A DNA stretch of 64,000 nt from JANNSX01 sp041397825 (GTDB taxonomy: Bacteria; Pseudomonadota; Alphaproteobacteria; Rhizobiales; Hyphomicrobiaceae), in NCBI GenBank assembly GCA_041397825.1, contig JAWKVX010000004.1:620001-684000 (forward strand). Reading direction: 5' to 3'. The position numbers were made by a program, and so were the translations under genes. Position 1 is the first letter of the stretch. Each line of letters opens with the position of its first letter. A model generated the notes under the pieces. It searched no databases, had not been told where the DNA came from, and saw only the letters and a program-made list of their open reading frames with translations. Shown one piece after another: positions 17,245 to 25,247 of the stretch.

Positions 17245-18198
17245 ATGAAATGGAAACTGACCGTGGCCGCGCTGGCGGCCTTGTCTCTCTCGGCGATGTC
17301 CGCAACGGCCGCCGAGTTGGGGGCCAAGGACGACCCGATCAAGATTCCGATCAACGAGTGGACCGGCCAGCACCTCTCCTCCTACATCCTCGGCAAGCTC
17401 TTGGAGAAGGTCGGGTATAAGGTCGAGTACGTGACCGCCGGTGCCGTTCCGCAGTTCGCCGCCATGGCTACCGGCGACCTGCATGTGCAGCCGGAGACCT
17501 GGGAAAACAACGTCGGCGACATCTATCCCAAAGCTGTCGAGGCAGGTGACATCGTCATCGTCGGCTCCGAAGGGCTGTCGGCGCGCGAGGGCTGGATTTT
17601 TCCTCCCTACATGAAAGAGAAGTGCCCGGGCTTGCCGGACTGGAAGGCCCTTTATGACTGCGCCCAGGCCTTCGGCACGGCCGAGACGTTCCCGAAGGGA
17701 CGGCTTGTGACCTATCCCGCCGATTGGGGCACGCGGTCGAAGGATCTCGTAGAGCAGATCAAGCTCCCCTTCGTTCCCGTCGCCGGCGGTAGCGAAGGCG
17801 CGATGGTCGCCGAGCTCAAGGCCGCCTACGATGCCAAGGAGCCCATGATCATGATGTTCTGGGAGCCGCACTGGATCCACGCGGATTACAAATTCGAATG
17901 GATCGAGTGGCCGAAGGATCCCAAGGAATGCGAAGCCAAGGCCGGGCTGGCTGCGGGCACCATGGAGGTCTGCGGCTTCCATCAGGCCCAGGTCCTGAAG
18001 ACCGTATGGAAGGGCTTCAAGGACAAGTGGCCTGCCGCCTACAAGCTCCTCGAGCAGTTCCAGCTGACCAATGATCAGCAGAACCCGTTGATCCTCGAAG
18101 TCGACAGCAAGGGCCGGAAGGCCGAGGACGTCGCCACCGAGTGGGTGAACGGCAACGAGGCCATCTGGAAACCTTGGGTCGACGCCGCATCGGGTTGA
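17245..18198 (+). CDS. Glycine betaine/proline-type ABC substrate-binding protein (OpuAC/ProX family)
   Basis: 317 residues from the ATG at 17245 after AGGGAGGACC. The signal peptide ends near residue 22 (ATAAE). The mature protein matches the OpuAC fold: NEWTGQHLSSYILGKLLEKVGYKVEYV, the QPETWENN segment, and MFWEPHWIH, which supplies aromatic residues for a cation-pi box. Trp and Tyr in these segments suggest a quaternary-amine ligand. Four Cys (KEKCPG, YDCA, KECEAK, MEVCGF) may form disulfides. The 225-bp gap upstream (17020-17244) holds no gene and may carry a separate promoter. Partners are the ATPase and fused permease downstream. Confidence 0.9.
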   Translation: MKWKLTVAALAALSLSAMSATAAELGAKDDPIKIPINEWTGQHLSSYILGKLLEKVGYKVEYVTAGAVPQFAAMATGDLHVQPETWENNVGDIYPKAVEAGDIVIVGSEGLSAREGWIFPPYMKEKCPGLPDWKALYDCAQAFGTAETFPKGRLVTYPADWGTRSKDLVEQIKLPFVPVAGGSEGAMVAELKAAYDAKEPMIMMFWEPHWIHADYKFEWIEWPKDPKECEAKAGLAAGTMEVCGFHQAQVLKTVWKGFKDKWPAAYKLLEQFQLTNDQQNPLILEVDSKGRKAEDVATEWVNGNEAIWKPWVDAASG

Positions 18199-18219
18199 TC
18201 CCGCAGACTACCACCACCG

Positions 18220-18245
18220 GAGGGCCGGCCGCAACGCCGGCCCTC
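18220..18245 (+). promoter_or_regulatory. Intercistronic stem-loop after betaine-type binding-protein gene
   Basis: GAGGGCCGGC (18220-18229) pairs with GCCGGCCCTC (18236-18245) around CGCAAC: a perfect 10-bp stem beginning 22 bases past the stop codon. No T-run follows. Position and strength match the stem-loops at 9888-9915 and 62091-62120. Confidence 0.55.
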
Positions 18246-18339
18246 TCGGCGCTCGGGCCCACCTGCGCCGGGTCGGCCCGATCGCGGATTTGCCCTTGAC
18301 CCGAACCGCGGCTGCATCCGCCGAAGAAAGACCAGTCCA

Positions 18340-19446
18340 TTGGACGTGACGAAGCCCGGACCTGACAAGCAGGTCAAGCTCTCCTGCCGCAACCTATGGA
18401 AGGTCTACGGGGAGCGGCCAAATTTCTATTTCGATGCCCAGGGCTACCGGATCGAGCCCGCTGCATTGGCCGCGCGGATGCGTGCCGAAGACCACATCCC
18501 GGCCTGCGCCGACGTCTCCTTCGACGTCCATGTCGGTGAGATCTTCGTCATCATGGGGCTGTCGGGCTCGGGCAAGTCGACGGTCGTCAGATGCCTGTCG
18601 CGTCTCGTCGAGCCGTCGCATGGTCAGGTGCTCCTCGACGGCGAGAATCTCTTGTCTGTCTCCCCGCGGGAACTGATCGAGATCCGACGCCACAAGATGG
18701 GCATGGTCTTCCAGAGCTTCGGGCTCCTGCCGCATCTCAATGTGCTCGACAATGTCGCCTTTCCACTGAAACTGCAGGGTCTGAAACCGGCAGAGCGGCG
18801 CGAGCGCGCCGAGCGCGTGATCGACCTCGTCGGCCTCAAAGGGCGCGAGCAACATTTCCCCCGCCAGCTGTCCGGCGGTCAGCAACAGCGCGTGGGCATC
18901 GCCCGCTCGCTCGCTGTCGAGCCCCAACTGTGGTTCCTCGACGAGCCATTCTCGGCCCTCGATCCCTTGATCCGCCGGCAGATGCAGGACGAGTTCCTGC
19001 GCATCCAGCAGGTCTTGAAGAAATCCATCGTCTTCATCACCCACGACTTTCTCGAGGCGCTGCGGATTGCCGACCGGATGGCGATCATGCGCGACGGCCT
19101 CATCGTGCAGATGGGGACGCCAGCCGAGCTCATCATCAATCCGGCCGACAGCTACGTCGCGGAGTTCACCCGCGATGTGCCGCTGGCGCGCGTCCTGAAG
19201 GCCCGGGATGTTCTGGACGCGAGGATCGACGCCCGGAACGCAAGGGAGCGGATCCCTGCCGACCTCAGCGTCGAGGACCTGCTGCCGAGGCTGGCTGGTA
19301 GTCCCGACGGGCTCGCCGTCGTCAGCGGCTCGGGCGAGGTGCTCGGTGCGGCAACTGCCCAGAGTGTCATCGAGACGTTGGCGCGCGAGTCGCGCCTCAC
19401 CCCGGCAGAGCCAGGTCTCGCGGGAGGCGGCGATGCTCGTTCTTGA
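18340..19446 (+). CDS. Glycine betaine/proline-type ABC ATP-binding protein (ProV/OpuAA-like)
   Basis: 368 residues. The start is uncertain: TTG at 18340 or GTG at 18346, neither with a strong ribosome site. The N-terminal KVYGERPNFYF extension is typical of ProV/OpuAA. Motifs: Walker A GLSGSGKST, signature LSGGQQQRVGIARS, Walker B LWFLDEPFSALD, switch FITHDF. The last 90 residues hold at most one degenerate CBS-like unit (GSPDGLAVVSGSGEVLG), whereas osmoregulated ProV proteins have a CBS pair, so osmotic gating may be lost. It overlaps the permease gene by 14 bp. Confidence 0.9.
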   Translation: MDVTKPGPDKQVKLSCRNLWKVYGERPNFYFDAQGYRIEPAALAARMRAEDHIPACADVSFDVHVGEIFVIMGLSGSGKSTVVRCLSRLVEPSHGQVLLDGENLLSVSPRELIEIRRHKMGMVFQSFGLLPHLNVLDNVAFPLKLQGLKPAERRERAERVIDLVGLKGREQHFPRQLSGGQQQRVGIARSLAVEPQLWFLDEPFSALDPLIRRQMQDEFLRIQQVLKKSIVFITHDFLEALRIADRMAIMRDGLIVQMGTPAELIINPADSYVAEFTRDVPLARVLKARDVLDARIDARNARERIPADLSVEDLLPRLAGSPDGLAVVSGSGEVLGAATAQSVIETLARESRLTPAEPGLAGGGDARS

Positions 19447-21502
19447 CCGCTCGGCCCTGCAATGGCTCGGCGTCATCGGGCTGACGCTCGTTTGCCTCGC
19501 GCTCAAGGACAATGTCGCCGTCCTGTTCACCTATCCGGCCGAGTGGCAGGTGCCGCTCGCCGATGCGCTCAACGTCGGCATGGCGTGGCTCATCGCCCAT
19601 TTCGGCCCGGCGTTCAGAGCTGTGTCATGGGCGCTTGACTTTCCTGTCCGCGGCGTCCGCGAGCTCCTCCACCGGATCCCCTGGCCTGTGGCCATCGCCA
19701 TCACCGTTGTCATCGCGCATCGTGCCTCGGGTTGGTCGCTCGCGGCGTTCGCTGGGCTCTCCATGCTCTACATGGTCGTCATCGGCTACTGGGACGAAAG
19801 CATGAACTCGCTGGCCCTCGTGCTCCTCAGCGTGCCGCTCGCCATCCTGTTCGGCTTCCTACTCGGCACCGCCGGGTTCTTCTCACGCCGCAGCGAGCGG
19901 ATGCTGATGCCGATCCTCGACCTCATGCAGACGATCCCGGCCTTCGCCTACCTCATTCCGATCCTGTTGCTGTTCGGCTTCGGACCGGTCGTCGGCCTGA
20001 TTGCAAGTCTCCTCTTCGCGGTGCCGCCGATGGTCCGCAACACCATCGTCGGCTTGCGCGCCGTCCCACCAGAGGTCGTCGAGTCGGGTCTGATGTCGGG
20101 AGCGACGCCGTCGCAGCTCTTCTTTCAGGTGCAGGTGCCGACGGCGCTTCGCCAAATCCTGCTCGGTGCCAACCAGACGACGATGGCGGCACTCTCGATG
20201 GTTATCATCGCCTCGATCATCGGCGGCACCAACGACATCGGCTGGGAAGTGCTCTCGACGATCCGCAAGGCACTTTTCGGCGAGAGCCTGCTTGCCGGAA
20301 TCGTCATTGCCCTCATGGCCATGATCATAGACCGCATCACCGTCGGCTTGGCCGTGCGCTCGGAGCAGGCGCAAGTTGCTGTTGCGCCATTTCACAGCCG
20401 TCACCGGCATCTGCTCGTCGCCCTGGCCGCCATCGTCACGCTTTGGGTCGCGGCGCTCGTCATCCCGGCTTTCGCCACCTGGCCCGAGGCCTGGATCGTC
20501 TCGCCGGCCAAGCCGCTCAACGAGCTCATCTCCTACATCACGCTGAACTTCAAGTCGTCCATCGAGACGGTCAAGACCATTGCCTTCTTCTATCTGATGT
20601 TGCCGATGCGCATCGGGTTAGCGCAGACCGTGACGCCGTTCTCCTGGGGCTTCGAGCTCACGACGGTCCACTCGGTGGCCTACGCCGTCCTGCTGACACT
20701 CGGCGCGCTCTGGACCTGGCGCAGCTGGTCGCAGGCGGCGGCCGTCGCCGTTGCGCTCACTGGGATCGTCTTTTATTTCGGCCTGACTAACCTGCCGTGG
20801 CCGGCTGTCATCGCCATCATCGGATTGACGGCTCTGCAGGTCGGCGGCACTCGCCTCGCCTTGGCCATCACGGCCGGGCTCCTCTTCCTGCTTCTGACCG
20901 GCGTCTGGCCCGAGGCGGTGATGTCGATCTATCTTTGCGGTCTCGCCGTGCTCATCTGCTTCGTCGTCGGCGGGGTCCTCGGCACGATCGCCGCCTACAG
21001 CGACCGCTTCTCCGCCTTCCTCAGGCCCATCAACGACACGCTGCAGACCATGCCGCTGTTCGTCCTCCTCATTCCCGTAGTGATGTTCTTCAAGCTCGGC
21101 GACTTCACGGCGCTGCTCGCCATCGTCATGTATGCCATCGTGCCGATCATCCGCTACACCGAGCACGGCCTGAGGAACCTGCCGAAGGAGGTCGTCGAGG
21201 CCGCCCAATCCATGGGCACGACGCCGCTGCAGATGCTGACGCAGGTCAAGCTGCCGTTGGCGCTACCGGTGATCATGCTCGGGCTCAACCAGACGGTGCT
21301 CTATGGCATCTCGATGCTCGTCATCACCGCGCTCGTCGGCACCAACGACCTTGGCCAGCGGGTCTATATCGGTCTCGGCGACGGCGATTTCGGCAAGGGC
21401 ATCATCGCCGGTCTCGGCATGGCCATTCTGGCCATGACCGCAGACCGGATCATCCAGGCGGCGGTGCGCCGTCGCCAGCTCGATCTGGGCGCCACGCTAT
21501 AG
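19433..21502 (+). CDS. Fused double permease of the betaine-type ABC transporter (ProW-ProW)
   Basis: 689 residues from the ATG at 19433, about twice a normal ProW. Two complete binding-protein-dependent permease domains are present. The first (about residues 120-320) has the EAA loop EVVESGLMSGATPSQLFF; the second (about 480-680) has EVVEAAQSMGTTPLQML. They are joined by a hydrophobic linker region with several extra membrane segments. One polypeptide can therefore supply both channel halves with a fixed 1:1 ratio and allow the halves to diverge. The gene overlaps the ATPase gene and ends 21 bp before the convergent tgt. Confidence 0.9.
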   Translation: MLVLDRSALQWLGVIGLTLVCLALKDNVAVLFTYPAEWQVPLADALNVGMAWLIAHFGPAFRAVSWALDFPVRGVRELLHRIPWPVAIAITVVIAHRASGWSLAAFAGLSMLYMVVIGYWDESMNSLALVLLSVPLAILFGFLLGTAGFFSRRSERMLMPILDLMQTIPAFAYLIPILLLFGFGPVVGLIASLLFAVPPMVRNTIVGLRAVPPEVVESGLMSGATPSQLFFQVQVPTALRQILLGANQTTMAALSMVIIASIIGGTNDIGWEVLSTIRKALFGESLLAGIVIALMAMIIDRITVGLAVRSEQAQVAVAPFHSRHRHLLVALAAIVTLWVAALVIPAFATWPEAWIVSPAKPLNELISYITLNFKSSIETVKTIAFFYLMLPMRIGLAQTVTPFSWGFELTTVHSVAYAVLLTLGALWTWRSWSQAAAVAVALTGIVFYFGLTNLPWPAVIAIIGLTALQVGGTRLALAITAGLLFLLLTGVWPEAVMSIYLCGLAVLICFVVGGVLGTIAAYSDRFSAFLRPINDTLQTMPLFVLLIPVVMFFKLGDFTALLAIVMYAIVPIIRYTEHGLRNLPKEVVEAAQSMGTTPLQMLTQVKLPLALPVIMLGLNQTVLYGISMLVITALVGTNDLGQRVYIGLGDGDFGKGIIAGLGMAILAMTADRIIQAAVRRRQLDLGATL

Positions 21503-21523
21503 CATCGCAAATCGGCGCGAAGA

Positions 21524-22657
21524 TCAGGCGCCGGGCGCAATCTGCCCACGGAGTCGGGCCAGCGTCTCGCCCTTGAACGCGTCGAACCGCCCCTCGGCGA
21601 TCGCTGCACGGATAGCAGCCATCAGCGCCTGATAGAAGGCGACATTGCTCCAGGTCAGCAGCATGGCGGCCAGATGCTCGCCGGATTTGACGAGGTGGTG
21701 GAGATAGGCACGGGAATAGTCGCGCGTCGCCGGGCACGACGAGGTGACATCGAGCGGGCGGTCGTCCTCGGCGTGCGCGGCATTCTTGAGATTGACCTTG
21801 CCGTTCCAGGTATAGGCGAGGCCGTGCCGGCCGGCGCGCGTCGGCATCACGCAATCGAACTGGTCCACGCCCAGCGCCACGGCTTCGAGGATATCCTCGG
21901 GTGTTCCCACTCCCATCAGATAGCGCGGCTTGCCGGCCGGAAGAATCGGCTCGACGATCTCGATCATGGCCAGCATTTCGGATTGCGGCTCGCCGACCGC
22001 CAGCCCGCCGATTGAATGCCCTTGAAAATTCATGCCGACCAGCCCTTCCGCCGAGCGGCGGCGCAGCTCCGGATCAGTGCCGCCCTGGACAATGCCGTAG
22101 AGGGCCTGCCCTGGCTTCGCCTGCCTCTCGAAGGCCGCCTTCGAGCGTGCGGCCCAGCGTAACGACAGCTCCATGGCGCGTTCCGTCTCGTCGCGCGTGG
22201 CCGGCATCTCGAGGCATTCGTCGAGCTGCATCTGGATGTCGGCGCCTAGGAGACATTGGATTTCGATCGAGCGCTCGGGCGTCAGGTGATGGCGCGAGCC
22301 GTCGATATGCGACTGGAAAGTCACCCCCTCCTCCGTCATCTTACGGAGCTTGGCGAGGCTCATGACCTGAAAGCCACCGCTATCGGTCAGGATCGGGCCG
22401 TCCCAGCCGATGAACCTGTGCAGGCCACCGAGCCTTGCCACCCGCTCGGCACCTGGCCTGAGCATCAAATGATAGGTGTTACCGAGGATGACGTCGGAGC
22501 CGGCCTCCTTCACGTCCTTAAGGAACATCGCCTTGACTGTGCCCGCGGTTCCCACCGGCATGAAGGCCGGCGTGCGGATCGGCCCATGCGGGGTCTCAAT
22601 CACACCCGTGCGGGCGCGGCCGTCTGTGGCGCGGAGGGTGAAGGAGAACCCGCTCAT
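21524..22657 (-). CDS. tgt: Queuine tRNA-ribosyltransferase (tRNA-guanine transglycosylase)
   Basis: 377 residues; the ATG at 22657 overlaps the queA stop by 4 bp (ATGA). It swaps guanine-34 of GUN-anticodon tRNAs for preQ1. Motifs: LGNTYHLMLRPG, general acid/base Asp in LTDSGGFQ, GIVQGG, GGLAVGE, and nucleophile Asp in GVDQFDCVMPTR. The C-terminal zinc site of well-studied enzymes is CxCxxC plus a distal His, just before YSRAYLHH. Here the segment reads SSCPATRDYSRAYLHH, so only the middle Cys is kept and a canonical zinc site is unlikely. All catalytic residues are intact, so activity is expected. Confidence 0.95.
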   Translation of the reverse strand: MSGFSFTLRATDGRARTGVIETPHGPIRTPAFMPVGTAGTVKAMFLKDVKEAGSDVILGNTYHLMLRPGAERVARLGGLHRFIGWDGPILTDSGGFQVMSLAKLRKMTEEGVTFQSHIDGSRHHLTPERSIEIQCLLGADIQMQLDECLEMPATRDETERAMELSLRWAARSKAAFERQAKPGQALYGIVQGGTDPELRRRSAEGLVGMNFQGHSIGGLAVGEPQSEMLAMIEIVEPILPAGKPRYLMGVGTPEDILEAVALGVDQFDCVMPTRAGRHGLAYTWNGKVNLKNAAHAEDDRPLDVTSSCPATRDYSRAYLHHLVKSGEHLAAMLLTWSNVAFYQALMAAIRAAIAEGRFDAFKGETLARLRGQIAPGA

Positions 22658-23751
22658 GACGTCGCGCGATCCCGTCTGCCGAAGACCAACGTCGCATCCC
22701 CATACGAGTAGAACCGGTACCGATTGGCGATCGCATGCCGGTAGGCCGCCTGCATCGTCTCCAAACCCGCGAAGGCCGACACCAACATGAACAGTGTGGA
22801 CCTCGGCAGGTGGAAGTTCGTCATCAGCACGTCGACGGCCTTGAAGCGATAACCGGGCGTGATGAATAGCGACGTCTCGCCACGGAAGGGATGGATCGTG
22901 CCGTCCTCGGCAGCGGCACTTTCGAGAAGCCGGAGCGAGGTCGTGCCGACGGCGACGATGCGGCCACCTTGTGACCTTACGCCATCGAGCGCAGCAGCGG
23001 TGTCGACCGTCACCTCGCCCCATTCACGATGCATTTTGTGCTCTGCGGTGTCCTCGGTCTTCACGGGAAGGAAGGTGCCGGCGCCGACATGCAGCGTCAC
23101 CATATGCCGCGAGATGCCTCGTTCGTCCAAGCGTGCCAGCAGCTCAGGCGTGAAATGGAGGCCGGCGGTTGGGGCGGCCACGGCACCCTCGCGGGTGGCG
23201 AACATCGTCTGGTAGTCGGCGCGATCGCGATCCTCGGCGGCGCGCTTGCCCGCGATGTAGGGCGGCAGCGGCACCTGGCCCTGAGCCGCGATCGCCTCGT
23301 CGAGATAACTGCCTCTGAGATCGAAGGCGAGTTCGATCGTACCGCCCTCGCCTTTCGTCGCGACCGTCGCATCGAGTGTGCCGAGCAGGCAGACGTCGCC
23401 CGTCCCTTCGGCGCCGAAACGGATGCGATCGCCGACTTTCAGGCGCTTACCGGGCCGGGCCAGGGCCAACCAACGGTCATCGTCCAGACGCTGCAGCAAA
23501 TTGGCGTGGATGCGCGCGACCGCTCCGTCCTCGCGCGTCCGCCAGCCGGCAAGCTCCGCCATGATGACACGCGTGTCGTTGACGACGAGCGCGTCGCCGG
23601 GCTCGAGGAGGTCGGGAAGATTCCGAACGTGACGGTCCTCGAGCTCTCGGCACGGCCTGACGACCAGCAGTCGCGCAGCATCCCGGGGCACCGCCGGATG
23701 CAGCGCGATCAGATCGTCCGGAAGTTCGAAGTCGAACAGGTCGGTGCGCAT
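22654..23751 (-). CDS. queA: S-adenosylmethionine:tRNA ribosyltransferase-isomerase
   Basis: 365 residues, the normal length. QueA converts preQ1-34 in tRNA to epoxyqueuosine with the ribosyl part of SAM, the step after Tgt. Family signatures: FDFELPDDLIALHP at the N-terminus, ALVVNDTRV, APTAGLHFTPELL, HVGAGTFLPVK, GGRIVAVGTTSLRLLES and TNFHLPRSTLFMLVSAFAG. It forms a translationally coupled pair with tgt downstream. Confidence 0.97.
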   Translation of the reverse strand: MRTDLFDFELPDDLIALHPAVPRDAARLLVVRPCRELEDRHVRNLPDLLEPGDALVVNDTRVIMAELAGWRTREDGAVARIHANLLQRLDDDRWLALARPGKRLKVGDRIRFGAEGTGDVCLLGTLDATVATKGEGGTIELAFDLRGSYLDEAIAAQGQVPLPPYIAGKRAAEDRDRADYQTMFATREGAVAAPTAGLHFTPELLARLDERGISRHMVTLHVGAGTFLPVKTEDTAEHKMHREWGEVTVDTAAALDGVRSQGGRIVAVGTTSLRLLESAAAEDGTIHPFRGETSLFITPGYRFKAVDVLMTNFHLPRSTLFMLVSAFAGLETMQAAYRHAIANRYRFYSYGDATLVFGRRDRATS

Positions 23752-23837
23752 GGCGTTGGTACGGTCTCAGCCTTATCGACACAATCGGCGGGCGGCCCTC
23801 TTCATCCAGCAGTGATGTTCTATATGGGAAACGAGAA

Positions 23838-23856
23838 GGGCGACCCCCGGTCGCCC
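23838..23856 (-). terminator. Rho-independent terminator of the sulfhydrylase gene
   Basis: On the minus strand GGGCGACC pairs with GGTCGCCC around a 3-base loop, followed by the T-rich TTCTCGTTT. It lies 27-45 bp past the stop of the gene at 23883 and before queA. Confidence 0.65.
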
Positions 23857-23882
23857 CTACCTAAACGACCTCTGTCACGCCC

Positions 23883-25163
23883 TCAGATCGCCGCCAGCGC
23901 CTGCTCCAAATCCGCGATGATGTCGGCCTTGTCCTCGATACCCACGGAGAGCCGCACGACATCGGGACCGGCACCGGCATCCATCAGCTTGTCCTTGGGC
24001 ACCTGGCGATGGGTGGTCGAGGCTGGATGAATGATCAGCGAGCGGGTATCGCCGATGTTGGCGACGTGGCTGAACAATTTGACCTCGGAGACGAGCTTGA
24101 CGCCCGCGTCATAGCCGCCCTTGACGCCGAAAGTGAAGACAGCTCCGGCGCCCTTGGGACAAACCTTCTTCGCCAGCGCGTGAAACTTGTTGTCCTTCAG
24201 GCCGGCATAGTTCACCCACTCGACCTTCTCGTGCTTCGAGAGCCATTCGGCGACGGCCAGGGCGTTCTCGCAATGACGCTGCATCCGGAGTGGCAACGTC
24301 TCGATGCCGGTCAGCACCAGGAAGGCGTTCATCGGCGCGATCGCCGGCCCCAGATCGCGAAGCCCCAGCACCCTGCAGGCGATGGCGAACGAGAAGTTGC
24401 CGAACGTCTCCGCGAGCTTCATGCCATGATAGGAGGGATTGGGCTCCGACAGCGCCGAGTACTTGCCGGACGCCATCCAGTCGAACGTGCCACAATCGAC
24501 GATTAGTCCCGCGATCGAGTTGCCGTGGCCGCCGAGGAACTTCGTCGCCGAATGCACGATGATGTCCGCGCCGAAGTCCTTCGGCTTGCAGAGGTAGGGC
24601 GTCGCCAGCGTGTTGTCGACGATAAAGGGCACGCCCGCCTTCTTGGCGATGGCCGAGATGGCGGCGAGGTCCATGACGATTCCGCCGGGGTTGGCGACGC
24701 TCTCGCAATAGATGGCCTTGGTCTTCGGTGTCAGCGCCTTCTCGAAGCTCTTCGGGTCGGTGCCGTCCGCCCACTTGACGGTCCAGCCCATCTTCTTGAA
24801 GGACTGCCCGAACTGGTTGATGGAGCCGCCGTAGAGTTGGGTGGCGGCGACAAATTCGTCTCCCGGCTCGAGCAGCGTGTGGAAGACGAGATGCTGGGCG
24901 GCGTGGCCCGAGGCGACCGCCAGCGCCGCCGTGCCGCCCTCGAGGGCAGCGATCCGCTCCTCGAGCACACCCTGCGTCGGGTTCATGATGCGGGTATAGA
25001 TGTTGCCGAAGGCCTCGAGATTGAAGAGCGAGGCTGCGTGATCGACATCGTTGAAGACGTAAGCCGTCGTCTGATAGATCGGCGTCACACGGGCTCCGGT
25101 CGCCGGGTCTGGCTTGGCGCCGGCGTGGATGGCGAGCGTGTCGAACTTCGGGGCGTTGGCCAT
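23883..25163 (-). CDS. metY: O-acetylhomoserine aminocarboxypropyltransferase (sulfhydrylase)
   Basis: 426 residues, typical of the long O-acetylhomoserine sulfhydrylase branch of Cys/Met PLP enzymes. Motifs: TLAIHAGAKPDPATGAR at the N-terminus, YTRIMNPTQ, SGHAAQ, and the PLP Lys208 in VHSATKFLGGHGN. It makes homocysteine from O-acetylhomoserine and sulfide, the direct-sulfhydrylation route to methionine. It is a single gene with its own terminator downstream; upstream is an 84-bp gap to the M24 gene with no clear feature. Confidence 0.93.
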   Translation of the reverse strand: MANAPKFDTLAIHAGAKPDPATGARVTPIYQTTAYVFNDVDHAASLFNLEAFGNIYTRIMNPTQGVLEERIAALEGGTAALAVASGHAAQHLVFHTLLEPGDEFVAATQLYGGSINQFGQSFKKMGWTVKWADGTDPKSFEKALTPKTKAIYCESVANPGGIVMDLAAISAIAKKAGVPFIVDNTLATPYLCKPKDFGADIIVHSATKFLGGHGNSIAGLIVDCGTFDWMASGKYSALSEPNPSYHGMKLAETFGNFSFAIACRVLGLRDLGPAIAPMNAFLVLTGIETLPLRMQRHCENALAVAEWLSKHEKVEWVNYAGLKDNKFHALAKKVCPKGAGAVFTFGVKGGYDAGVKLVSEVKLFSHVANIGDTRSLIIHPASTTHRQVPKDKLMDAGAGPDVVRLSVGIEDKADIIADLEQALAAI

Positions 25164-25247
25164 GTGCGGGGCTCCTCGGACGGGGGTTTCGATCGCGAGG
25201 GGTAGGCGGCGGCAGGCGAGCCGTCAAGCCGGGCACGCCCTCACCGC

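Noticed and set aside
23838..23856. Stem-loop before queA as a preQ1 riboswitch
   Set aside because: It lies upstream of queA on the minus strand, but the short perfect stem and T-rich tail right after the sulfhydrylase stop fit a terminator; no H-type pseudoknot pattern with an A-rich tail was seen.
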